Shown here in pieces: positions 24,601-38,500 of a stretch of 64,000 bases of DNA. Made by a program: the position numbers and the translations under genes. Each line of letters begins with the position of its first letter. The first letter of the stretch is position 1. Source of the DNA: Balanoglossus misakiensis (taxonomy: Eukaryota > Hemichordata); the NCBI GenBank assembly GCA_040954595.2, contig CM082586.2:6076001-6140000 (forward strand), given 5' to 3'. The notes beneath the pieces were generated by a model, which worked only from the letters and a program-made list of their open reading frames with translations, ran no database searches and was not told the origin of the DNA.

Positions 24601-27600
24601 CATTTTTGGATGATTTTCATGGGCTATAACCCATGCTTTTTTCAAAAAAATAAAGAAATTTTGATATCTCGGAAAGTCGAAAAATTGTCATTTTTGGATG
24701 ATTTTCATGGGCTATAACCCATGCTTTTTTCAAAAAAATGAAGAAATTTTGATATCTCGGAAAGTCGAAAAATTGTCATTTTTGGATGATTTTCATGGGC
24801 TATAACCCATGCTTTTTTCAAAAAAATGAAGAAATTTTGATATCTCGGAAAGTCGAAAAATTGTCATTTTTGGATGATTTTCATGGGCTATAACCCATGC
24901 TTTTTTCAAAAAAATGAAGAAATTTTGATATCTCGGAAAGTCGAAAAATTGTCATTTTTGGATGATTTTCATGGGCTATATCCCATGCTTTTTTCAAAAA
25001 AATGAAGAAATTTTGATATCTCGGAAAGTCGAAAAATTGTCATTTTTGGATGATTTTCATGGGCTATAACCCATGCTTTTTTCAAAAAAATGAAGAAATT
25101 TTGATATCTCGGAAAGTCGAAAAATTGTCATTTTTGGGTGATTTTCATGGGCTATAACCCATGCTTTTTTCAAAAAAATGAAGAAATTTTGATATCTCGG
25201 AAAGTCGAAAAATTGTCATTTTTGGGTGATTTTCATGGGCTATAACCCATGCTTTTTTCAAAAAAATGAAGAAATTTTGATATCTCGGAAAGTCGAAAAA
25301 TTGTCATTTTTGGGTGATTTTCATGGGCTATAACCCATGCTTTTTTCAAAAAAATGAAGAAATTTTGATATCTCGGAAAGTCGAAAAATTGTCATTTTTG
25401 GGTGATTTTCATGGGCTATAACCCATGCTTTTTTCAAAAAAATGAAGAAATTTTGATATCTCGGAAAGTCGAAAAATTGTCATTTTTGGGTGATTTTCAT
25501 GGGCTATAACCCATGCTTTTTTCAAAAAAATGAAGAAATTTTGATATCTCGGAAAGTCGAAAAATTGTCATTTTTGGGTGATTTTCATGGGCTATAACCC
25601 ATGCTTTTTTCAAAATAATGAAGAAATTTTGATATCTCGGAAAGTCGAAAAATTGTCATTTTTGGGTGATTTTCATCGGCTATAACCCATGCTTTTTTCA
25701 AAAAAATGAAGAAATTTTGATATCTCGGAAAGTCGAAAAATTGTCATTTTTGGGTGATTTTCATGGGCTATAACCCATGCTTTTTTCAAAAAAATGAAGA
25801 AATTTTGATATCTCGGAAAGTCGAAAAATTGTCATTTTTGGGTGATTTTCATGGGCTATAACCCATGCTTTTTCGGAAAGTCGAAAAATTGTCATTTTTG
25901 GATGATTTTCATGGGCTATAACCCATGCTTTTTTCAAAAAAATGAAGAAATTTTGATATTCGGAAAGTCGAAAAATTGTCATTTTTGGATGATTTTCATG
26001 GGCTATAACCCATGCTTTTTTCAAAAAAATGAAGAAATTTTGATATCTCGGAAAGTCGAAAAATTGTCATTTTTGGATGATTTTCATGGGCTATAACCCA
26101 TGCTTTTTTCAAAAAAAATGAAGAAATTTTGATATCTCGGAAAGTCGAAAAATTGTCACTTTTGGATGATTTTCATGGGCTATAACCCATGCTTTTTTCA
26201 AAAAAATGAAGAAATTTTGATATCTCGGAAAGTCGAAAAATTGTCATTTTTGGATGATTTTCATGGGCTATAACCCATGCTTTTTTCAAATAAATGAAGA
26301 AATTTTGATATCTCGGAAAGTCGAAAAATTGTCATTTTTGGATGATTTTCATGGGCTATAACCCATGCTTTTTTCAAAAAAATGAAGAAATTTTGATATC
26401 TCGGAAAGTCGAAAAATTGTCATTTTTGGATGATTTTCATGGGCTATAACCCATGCTTTTTTCAAAAAAATGAAGAAATTTTGATATCTCGGAAAGTCGA
26501 AAAATTGTCATTTTTGGATGATTTTCATGGGCTATAACCCATGCTTTTTTCAAAAAAATGAAGAAATTTTGATATCTCGGAAAGTCGAAAAATTGTCATT
26601 TTTGGATGATTTTCATGGGCTATAACCCATGCTTTTTTAAAAAAAATGAAGAAATTTTGATATCTCGGAATGTCGAAAAATTGTCATTTTTGGATGATTT
26701 TCATGGGCTATAACCCATGCTTTTTTCAAAAAAATGAAGAAATTTTGATATCTCGGAAAGTCGAAAAATTGTCATTTTTGGATGATTTTCATGGGCTATA
26801 ACCCATGCTTTTTTCAAAAAAATGAAGAAATTTTGATATCTCGGAAAGTCGAAAAATTGTCATTTTTGGATGATTTTCATGGGCTATAACCCATGCTTTT
26901 TTCAAAAAAATGAAGAAATTTTGATATCTCGGAAAGTCGAAAAATTGTCATTTTTGGATGATTTTCATGGGCTATAACCCATGCTTTTTTCAAAAAAATG
27001 AAGAAATTTTGATATCTCGGAAAGTCGAAAAATTGTCATTTTTGGATGATTTTCATGGGCTATAACCCATGCTTTTTTCAAAAAAATGGAGAAATTTTGA
27101 TATCTCGGAAAGTCGAAAAATTGTCATTTTTGTATGATTTTCATGGGCTATAACCCATGCTTTTTTCAAAAAAATGAAGAAATTTTGATATCTCGGAAAG
27201 TCGAAAAATTGTCATTTTTGGATGATTTTCATGGGCTATAACCCATGCTTTTTTCAAAAAAATGAAGAAATTTTGATATCTCGGAAAGTCGAAAAATTGT
27301 CATTTTTGGATGATTTTCATGGGCCATGCTTTTTTAAAAAAAATGAAGAAATTTTGATATCTCGGAAAGTCGAAAAATTGTCATTTTTGGGTGATTTTCA
27401 TGGGCTATAACCCATGCTTTTTCAAAAAAATGAAGAAATTTTGATATCTCGGAAAGTCGAAAAATTGTCATTTTTTGGTGATTTTCATGGGCTATAACCC
27501 ATGCTTTTTTCAAAAAAATGAAGAAATTTTGATATCTCGGAAAGTCGAAAAATTGTCATTTTTGGGTGATTTTCATGGGCTATAACCCATGCTTTTTTCA

Positions 27601-30600
27601 AAATAATGAAGAAATTTTGATATCTCGGAAAGTCGAAAAATTGTCATTTTTGGGTGATTTTCATGGGCTATAACCCATGCTTTTTTCAAAAAAATGAAGA
27701 AATTTTGATATCTCGGAAAGTCGAAAAATTGTCATTTTTGGGTGATTTTCATGGGCTATAACCCATGCTTTTTTCAAAAAAATGAAGAAATTTTGATATC
27801 TCGGAAAGTCGAAAAATTGTCATTTTTGGGTGATTTTCATGGGCTATAACCCATGCTTTTTTCAAAAAAATGAAGAAATTTTGATATCTCGGAAAGTCGA
27901 AAAATTGTCATTTTTGGGTGATTTTCATGTGCTATAACCCATGCTTTTTCGGAAAGTCGAAAAATTGTCATTTTTGGATGATTTTCATGGGCTATAACCC
28001 ATGCTTTTTTCAAAAAAATGAAGAAATTTTGATATCTCGGAAAGTCGAAAAATTGTCATTTTTGGATGATTTTCATGGGCTATAACCCATGCTTTTTTCA
28101 AAAAAATGAAGAAATTTTGATATCTCGGAAAGTCGAAAAATTGTCATTTTTGGATGATTTTCATGGGCTATAACCCATGCTTTTTTCAAAAAAATGAAGA
28201 AATTTTGATATCTCGGAAAGTCGAAAAATTGTCATTTTTGGATGATTTTCATGGGCTATAACCCATGCTTTTTTCAAAAAAATGAAGAAATTTTGATATC
28301 TCGGAAAGTCGAAAAATTGTCATTTTTGGATGATTTTCATGGGCTATAACCCATGCTTTTTTCAAAAAAATGAAGAAATTTTGATATCTCGGAATGTCGA
28401 AAAATTGTCATTTTTGGATGATTTTCATGGGCTATAACCCATGCTTTTTTCAAAAAAATGAAGAAATTTTGATATCTCGGAAAGTCGAAAAATTGTCATT
28501 TTTGGATGATTTTCATGGGCTATAACCCATGCTTTTTTCAAAAAAATGAAGAAATTTTGATATCTCGGAAAGTCGAAAAATTGTCATTTTTGGATGATTT
28601 TCATGGGCTATAACCCATGCTTTTTTCAAAAAAATGAAGAAATTTTGATATCTCGGAAAGTCGAAAAATTGTCATTTTTGGATGATTTTCATGGGCTATA
28701 ACCCATGCTTTTTTCAAAAAAATGAAGAAATTTTGATATCTCGGAAAGTCGAAAAATTGTCATTTTTGTATGATTTTCATGGGCTATAACCCATGCTTTT
28801 TTCAAAAAAATGAAGAAATTTTGATATCTCGGAAAGTCGAAAAATTGTCATTTTTGGATGATTTTCATGGGCTATAACCCATGCTTTTTTCAAAAAAATG
28901 AAGAAATTTTGATATCTCGGAAAGTCGAAAAATTGTCATTTTTGGATGATTTTCATGGGCTATAACCCATGCTTTTTTCAAAAAAATGAAGAAATTTTGA
29001 TATCTCGGAAAGTCGAAAAATTGTCATTTTTGGATGATTTTCATGGGCCATGCTTTTTTAAAAAAAATGAAGAAATTTTGATATCTCGGAAAGTCGAAAA
29101 ATTGTCATTTTTGGATGATTTTCATGGGCTATAACCCATGCTTTTTTCAAAAATATGAAGAAATTTTGATATCTCGGAAAGTCGAAAAATTGTCATTTTT
29201 GGATGATTTTCATGGGCCATGCTTTTTTAAAAAAAATGAAGAAATTTTGATATCTCGGAAAGTCGAAAAATTGTCATTTTTGGATGATTTTCATGGGCTA
29301 TAACCCATGCTTTTTTCAAAAATATGAAGAAATTTTGATATCTCGGAAAGTCGAATAATTGTCATTTTTGGATGATTTTCATGGGCTATAACCCATGCTT
29401 TTTTCAAAAAAATGAAGAAATTTTGATATCTCGGAAAGTCGAAAAATTGTCATTTTTGGATGATTTTCATGGGCTATAACCCATGCTTTTTTCAAAAAAA
29501 TGAAGAAATTTTGATATCTCGGAAAGTCGAAAAATTGTCATTTTTGGATGATTTTCATGGGCTATAACCCATGCTTTTTTCAAAAAAATGAAGAAATTTT
29601 GATATCTCGGAAAGTCGAAAAATTGTCATTTTTGGATGATTTTCATGGGCTATAACCCATGCTTTTTTCAAAAAAATGAAGAAATTTTGATATCTCGGAA
29701 AGTCGAAAAATTGTCATTTTTGGATGATTTTCATGGGCTATAACCCATGCTTTTTTCAAAAAAATGAAGAAATTTTGATATCTCGGAAAGTCGAAAAATT
29801 GTCATTTTTGGATGATTTTCATGGGCTATAACCCATGCTTTTTTCAAAAAAATGAAGAAATTTTGATATCTCGGAAAGTCGAAAAATTGTCATTTTTGGA
29901 TGATTTTCATGGGCTATAACCCATGCTTTTTTCAAAAAAATGAAGAAATTTTGATATCTCGGAAAGTCGAAAAATTGTCATTTTTGGATGATTTTCATGG
30001 GCTATAACCCATGCTTTTTTCAAAAAAATGAAGAAATTTTGATATCTCGGAAAGTCGAAAAATTGTCATTTTTGGATGATTTTCATGGGCTATAACCCAT
30101 GCTTTTTTCAAAAAAATGAAGAAATTTTGATATCTCGGAAAGTCGAAAAATTGTCATTTTTGGATGATTTTCATGGGCTATAACCCATGCTTTTTTCAAA
30201 AAAATGAAGAAATTTTGATATCTCGGAAAGTCGAAAAATTGTCATTTTTGGATGATTTTCATGGGCTATAACCCATGCTTTTTTCAAAAAAATGAAGAAA
30301 TTTTGATATCTCGGAAAGTCGAAAAATTGTCATTTTTGGATGATTTTCATGGGCCATGCTTTTTTCAAAAAAATGAAGAAATTTTGATATCTCGGAAAGT
30401 CGAAAAATTGTCATTTTTGGATGATTTTCATGGGCTATAACCCATGCTTTTTTCAAAAAAATGAAGAAATTTTGATATCTCGGAAAGTCGAAAAATTGTC
30501 ATTTTTGGATGATTTTCATGGGCTATAACCCATGCTTTTTTCAAAAAAATGAAGAAAGTTTGATATCTCGGAAAGTCGAAAAATTGTCATTTTTGGATGA

Positions 30601-32500
30601 TTTTCATAGGCTATAACCCATGCTTTTTTCAAAAAAATGAAGAAATTTTGATATCTCGGAAAGTCGAAAAATTGTCATTTTCGGATGATTTTCATGGGCT
30701 ATAACCCATGCTTTTTTCAAAAAAATGAAGAAATTTTGATATCTCGGAAAGTCGAAAAATTGTCATTTTCGGATGATTTTCATGGGCTATAACCCATGCT
30801 TTTTTCAAAAAAATGAAGAAATTTTGATATCTCGGAAAGTCGAAAAATTGTCATTTTTGGATGATTTTCATGGGCTATAACCCATGCTTTTTTTAAAAAA
30901 ATGAAGAAATTTTGATATCTCGGAAAGTCGAAAAATTGTCATTTTTGGATGATTTTCATGGGCTATAACCCATGCTTTTTTCAAAAAAATGAAGAAATTT
31001 TGATATCTCGGAAAGTCGAAAAATTGTCATTTTGGGATGATTTTCATGGGCTATAACCCATGCTTTTTTCAAAAAAATGAAGAAATTTTGATATCTCGGA
31101 AAGTCGAAAAATTGTCATTTTTGGATGATTTTCATGGGCTATAACCCATGCTTTTTTCAAAAAAATGAAGAAATTTTGATATCTCGGAAAGTCGAAAAAT
31201 TGTCATTTTTGGATGATTTTCATGGGCTATAACCCATGCTTTTTTCAAAAAAATGAAGAAATTTTGATATCTCGGAAAGTCGAAAAATTGTCATTTTTGG
31301 ATGATTTTCATGGGCTATAACCCATGCTTTTTTCAAAAAAATGAAGAAATTTTGATATCTCGGAAAGTCGAAAAATTGTCATTTTTGGATGATTTTCATG
31401 GGCTATAACCCATGCTTTTTTCAAAAAAATGAAGAAATTTTGATATCTCGTCAAATTTACCACAATTCTCAAAGTCAAGATATACTGAAGAAATTACTGA
31501 TACTGCCAAGAGTTATAGCTAATATCCCTTTATTATCACGAAGAAAAAATGTAGAAACTAGCTTGCTAAGTGCATGAAATTGACAGTTTTCACGCAATTT
31601 AAGCAATTAATGTCATTTGCTTTTCAAATCAGTTCCCAATCTTCGGTTGACGAGTGCCTGTATTGCAAATTTATGACAGTTTAATAGAGGGCAAGACCCG
31701 AAGCGATTTTGTCTATTTGTAGTATTGTTAATAGACATTAACGGATCCATTAGTTCCCTGGCCGTACACGTTCATGACACGACGATCATTAATGATAGGT
31801 CTTCGAAATGTCCATCTCAACTTCTGCCCGAGATGACTGAATGTAAAGACTAATGCATCATGCTGAATGGAACGTCGACACAGCAATCTCTTGAATCCTG
31901 AATGAAATGCCTGGGTTTCTCGGAATAAAAGTCAAGATTAGACTCTGTCTACTCGACGGCCTCTCGCTCTGGTGTCATTCGAGATGTCACGGAGCTCGTC
32001 ATGAAGTAAATTGCCACCAATGCGCCGTGCCCCCGCCAGCAGCCGACTGTCACGTCGCACGAACGTTATTACGTGGAACCCAATTACAAAAGGCAAAAGA
32101 GCTATAGAGGAGTCATTATTCCGTCGAAGATAGATTTCCACCACACCGCGTGAGATTGCTTACTTGTATAATTGGCTGTTTTGTACAGAACACAAATGGT
32201 GTTGGTGTTTTTGTCGTTTTTGGTCATTTTCCATGGTGAAGAGATAAAGATTTGCATAAGCGTTGCTACTCAATGTCACCTTCGCTTCATCTTGATGGCT
32301 CAGATGCCAACATAATCGCGATCTCAAAACAGCAGCCAGAAGATTTAGGGAATATATCCACGTTTAGAGTACACTTCAAGCTCAAATGCTAAATAAAACA
32401 CTGATATCTGCGAAAAGATGTTGCAAGACTGATGTGGCGTGCGTAATTGGTCTGTAAGAGAGAAAGGCTTGCTGAAAGCGAGAGAGAGACAGAGACAGAC

Positions 32501-32543
<43 letters not shown>

Positions 32544-35500
32544 GAAAGAGAGAGACAGACAGACACACAGAGAGACAGAGACAGACAGACACACAGAGAC
32601 GGAGACAGAGAGGCAGACAGACAGACAGACAGACAGACAGATGAGGGGAGGAGAGAGAGAGAGGTTCAAATCGATTACTGTGTGTGCTAAACCATGTACT
32701 TGTTCTACATCTGAATCTGCACGCCCCCATGGCATCGCTCGCGAGTTAAAACGGTCCAGTTCTAAACCCTCTATAACAGACATTGATCTTACATATAAAA
32801 CGAGCATGCCTTGAAAATGGTTCATTTAAAACAATTTCCTGTGCTGGGCAGGAGCCGTATTGCTTCCTATTCACCCGCGGCAGGTTTACATAGGGTACGT
32901 AATGAGACATTTAACCAAGACTAGATGCATAGAGCAGTTTGGGGTTAACTGACGTATGCAAATGCCCAAAGTTTGAGTTTAGTTCACGCGCGGAAATAGC
33001 AAAGGTCACATGACCCCTGGTGAGATTATACCAACCACCTACATAAGGTCCTATGATACACCTGGAGTGATAATGACAACATGCATCAAGTTAAAACGAA
33101 CCAAGATTATCGATTCGTCCTGATATATTCGCTGCAGAGGCTGGAAGTGACGCTGATTATTTCATTTCTCTCACCAGAGGATATGCACGCCAGGGTTCAT
33201 TAGGTTGGAGTTTGTGGTTTATTGTATTTCCAGAGTGTTATTGACAAGCTGAACACAGCGCCGATAGTTTTCCCCGTTTCCAGTAGAATATACATCTTTT
33301 TCCAAACCCATCATCCTACAAACCGAATAATTGGGAGAAATGCCCAAAAGACTCGAATAGACATGTGGGATTTTCAACCAGAATAAAAAAAGAAGAAATC
33401 GTGATTGGTTTTGTCGAGCTTAATTGCGTTTAACTCTTAATCTGGCACAAAGAAACACAAACAAACTCGTGTTACTGGTAGACTGACTAACAATCTCGGA
33501 CTTGGAGAACTTGAAGTGGATTTGCAATGGGAATACATGCAACGCCTAAGACACACACTCAACATGCCAATCCCCGCAAAGCACAGACCGTCACATCACA
33601 GGAAGGAATTAAGACTACACCAGTCGGATTATAGTGAATATTAACTTCGTTGCTGTTTGGTTATTGAAGGGAATCGCTCATTTAAGAACGCCAGGCCTTT
33701 ACCACACACCCGTAACCTGGAAACGACGTCCATTTATGGTTCTTGTAAATAAAAAGAGAAACATAAAAAGAGGCCATACTCTTTGAATCTGTCATAAAAT
33801 CACATTTATTATTCCTATCGCTTTACAGACCTTCTACTTACAGTGTAATAAAATTAAACCAAAATGATTATATTCGCCTATACATTTGACAAGTGAATTT
33901 TACTAAAATGCCATGTAGAAAAAAACTGGGATCATTTATACAGTGAGTTGTCGACCTTTTACCCAGAATGCAATTATTATAATGTGATTTGACACCCTAG
34001 CACGAAGTAAAAACCTACCAGAATTCGGTGATGGATAATTATCTTGGTATAGCCGCGTTGGTTCGAAGCAGTTATTTCTTCATTTCGCGAACTGCACACC
34101 AGAATAATGCAACCGGAGGCGAAAAATATCAATCACGGAGACTAATCATTAACTACGATTAAATTAGCTGAAATCAAAATCCGTCTTCATTTTTTTTCTA
34201 AAATCCCGGCGTCGGCTTGATAACGCGACAGTGCAATTATTGATCCATTTTCGGAACGTTTCCCGCCAAAACGACTGATCAAAGCAGCTCTACACGCAAT
34301 CACTTATAATCAAACCAGCCAGACTATCTCTAATTCCAAGTAATTGATTTTGGCGCGCTCCTTGTACTTTGGAAGGTAAACGCCTTTATCCAGATATCAG
34401 GACAAATGCAGCGCTCTCTTCAGCGCCAAAACGGAGCAGCTGATCAAATCTTACATTTGATTAGTGCGAGTAAGGTTGTCAGTAACAAATTCGTCATTTA
34501 AGAGTTGACTAAGATTATCGTGACGAAACGTCCGCACACACTGCATCGCCCATGCACAGTGCTGCGTTGGTGTCGCCAACATAACGGAGCGAAAATTAGG
34601 ACGTAACCCTTTGCCCAACACGGAAAAAATTTAACGGAAAAATACGCTCGTTATAGTTTTGGTTTGTCCCGGTCTTACATCACGAAACCGACCTGCCGAT
34701 GCGAGTTGTCCTGCTAAACTGGTAAAGTCTTACCTTGAAGTCTGTCCATTACGGCCTATAATGAAAATAAATACATGCATTACACCGACTTACGGATGGC
34801 ACTACCGTAAACCGCAGCGGCCCACGACAACTCTTATTTGTATTCATGGAAAGCAGCTGGCTTCCGAAGAGTAAAATCAAAGACGTGAATTTTTTTCTCT
34901 ACCATGATTGGCAAAATAATCCTTGAAAAGTCCAAATGAATTGTGTAAACAGCGCACGTCAGTTCTCCTTTGACTCGTAATTGGTAATTCCATAAATCCA
35001 AATGAAAATACATCGGCTACGCGCTACTTTATTTAACTTCGAATACTGGCAAATAATAGCAACGTAAACCTCAATTTAATATGTCAGAATGCATTATCGA
35101 TGTGCTGAGGTACCGACTAATATTGTTACAGTATGGTAAAATGGCAAGAACCATAGAAGAATATAGTAGGGGAAAAACTCCTTTTGAACTGCAATACACG
35201 AATAAACGATTTTTAACCTGTTTTATAATCATTTGTATTACCTTAGTGTGGAATGGGCATTATGAATTTATCACAGTGTCATTTGATATATAAAATGATA
35301 TACAGAAGTCTCCGAATTTATGCATAAATTTCACTGCTGCAAATTTATTCTTCAACTAGTGAGGATTCATACGCGCACGTAAAATCGTGCTTACGGCTCA
35401 AAAAACTGGAAGTCCAAAAAGATTTCGGCGAATAATGATACGTATTCGCGACATGCGGTATTATGGCACGTAAAATGTTTTACGACATTGATAGCAATTA

Positions 35501-38500
35501 TACGAATATACGTGACGACACTGGGTAAGATAGTCGCTCTGATACTTGCTTTAATTTTTTTACCTCTGCAGACATTAACAAGGCAATAAACTTCTAACTG
35601 ATCTGAAAATGCTGCATTCCTGAACGTGAAAGGGTGGGGGAGATGATTTCTTCTCTATAAAAACGAAAGATGTGGCACATATGGCTGGTCGGATGTAGTT
35701 TAACGCATCTCAATTTTCTTCTCACGCCCTGACAGCCTTAACGGGAGTGTTTCATTTTAAATGCCATTCTGATTTCTTTCCCCTACGGAGTATTTTGCTC
35801 GTTTTGTCGGTAATAACAAAACAGTATCTGTCGCTCTCGCTGTCAAGCGATATTCACTCTCACCACAGCTTGCCTGAAAAAATTTAACGTCCCTATGAAT
35901 TATGTTCGAAAATGTTGCTTGTAGCAGACGAGACTGGGCTTTCAATTAGATCATACACCGTGGATTCTAGTAACATGCATAGCCGTGGACAAAATCGCCC
36001 GAACGTACTTCGAAATTGATACTCAGCGCTCGTCGAGAATTCTCAGAAGAGTGTGAGCCGTTAAAACGTGAGTCATAAAGCTATCGTGTGTCGATTCCGA
36101 AAATGAGCATCAGATGAGTCGTATACGATGATGACGCCTTCATTCGAGCTTCGCTCCTCTCTTCACTTCATGAGGAATAGAAGGATATAAAAGTCATAAT
36201 ATGTGCGTAAATAAGCCCTTATTTCCCAGTCATTAACTTTCCCACGATTTTCTATAAGTTATGCTAAAACATGAAAAAGCTGCGTCAAAACCCGACGAAT
36301 GATATTTTATTAATACGTTGTTAATTTGCGCACAGGGAATGGCACTATACTGACTGTAATATGTGCACACCGTGTTTGTTTCCTGAGTCGATACTGGTGT
36401 TTAATTTTTTTAGATGTTCTCTATATTGTTTCGGGAAATGTTCCATCTTGAAGGAGTGTGACGTTTTCCGAAAAGGAGATTGGTTTCCTGGTGAATTACG
36501 CGCACTTGAGCAATTCGCAGTCGTTGTCAACACCGAACCTCATCAAATCGATCGCAGGAATTATTATTCTCCAGACAGCAATGGAGGATCCAACGTCCGG
36601 GTGAAGTCATAAAGTGTGGGCGATCGAGGATTGCCGTCATGACAACTGCTGATTTGCATGCACAAATTAAACACGTCCATAAAAAATAATCAAATTCTCG
36701 TTGATACCTCGACACATGCGATCGGTCGGTCAGATAGAAAAAAATGATCAATGCTAACTATACCGACTTCAAAACAAGATATTTGACGCAATACGCAGAG
36801 ATTTACGCACATCTCGAGTGGGCCGTATACTCAACCGCGGTCCTCGAAAGAAAATTCATCGGTCGCAAATGGAAATAATGTACGCGTATCCCATAGCAAC
36901 CGATGCCTGTTTGTGCTTCGTGCGTTAGATTGCATTCCCGGTATACATGTTGTTGATTGTCCTATTCACCAGAACCCGGGTATGCTTACGCACCTCAAGG
37001 GTTTACTTAAATCTCGATAGTTCCAAATCATATTGTTGAACAGTTCCGTCTAGACGGCTCAGCGGAGAGCATGAAAGCCGAGAAGAGCAAACGTAAAATA
37101 GGCCCGTACGTAAATACTCGGCAAATGAGAAAACGTCCGCTGACGTCACACTGCGCGTTGCATAATTAACGTTCGCATCGTGAGTTATCGTCGGCGTTGT
37201 CATCAATGGCTTGACGGCAGTGCCGGGCGATCGCTCAGCGTCGTCGGCCGTAACCTCCGTGATCCGATCCCGCTTTATATGCAGATAATGCAATTTGGTG
37301 ACGTAAAGTGTTCATTTGAAAAAAAGTACCTCAGAAAAAATTGATACGATTGTGTTCTCTTTCAGCAATACCGTGTGGGTTTACACGCGTAGGTGGAGCG
37401 AGATATATTTGTTGATCGCGAAAAGGAAAAACACAAAAACAGAAACAACTTTATTGTGCTGACTAAAACATAATGGCTCACCATTCTTTTAATCTCAACT
37501 CCAACCATAGATGTAAATAAAATAAATAAATAAATAAACACAAAGTTTTAAACAAATCTGGCCATGATGCTATATATATTATGGATACACGCACAAGGAA
37601 ACAGCGTACTGCATTCACGACGATTCTACATGTTTGAGTATACTATATACGAAGAATAAAATAAAAACAGTTCTTGAAACACACAAAAAACTGATATATT
37701 TTCAGATTTCAGACTTGTAAGCTTTTAGGACCATCTTTACTGGAAATCTAAAGAGCTCTATGCGCGTATCAGATGGCAAAGATTGCTAACTCAGCGTGTC
37801 TCAGTTCGTCAGTGACTTTTTGAATTATGAGTTTCGCTTTTGCCAGCCAGATAACTATCCACACGCAAGATCCAATTTCCTGCATGGCATGAAGAGTTCA
37901 TTCTGCAGGCTTTAATCCTTTGTGTTTTACTCCCACCTATGCTACTGATTATGCATTAATACAGTCCGCTATCTCGGGAAATCTCTCCTGTAACCATGGA
38001 AACTGCATGTACCGGTACCAGATGACTCTCCGGGTATCTCGATATGCACGCATGTATAATCTAGATCCGTGACAGAAAACAAAGATAGCGTTTTATCGCG
38101 AAAGTTTTTCCCCCCACTGAACTTTGCAAATCTCGGTACAAATCGACGATCCGTATATCGTTTTGAAATTTCATACGACGCAGTACTGTTATCTGAATAA
38201 ATATAAGATATGTATCAGAATAAACATGACTCCTAGTCACTTTCGATTCCGCTGGCACCATACCCCTTTGAGAGGCGAGTTCGCGAGCCGATGTTTTGTC
38301 AAACCAAGCGATACGTCACGCCATCGAGATATTTCGAAGGGGAACCTCCTTTATAACTTGAACGAAACGTAGCAAGACAGAAAAAGGTGGCACGGTTTCT
38401 ACAAATCATATCTATCGGCAAGACAGGATTATCGCAAGCTGGGCATTTCCAAACTCCTGTAAATCATTAAACCCCCGTAGGGTCCATCATACAATGAGAT

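Noticed and set aside
13759-31449. Repeat array that could look like a CRISPR or a repetitive protein gene (open frames such as [18 protein letters not shown])
   Set aside because: The units abut with no unique spacers, and the 88-bp period shifts the reading frame each monomer. The long frames appear only where indels or three-monomer phases happen to avoid stops, on both strands alike.
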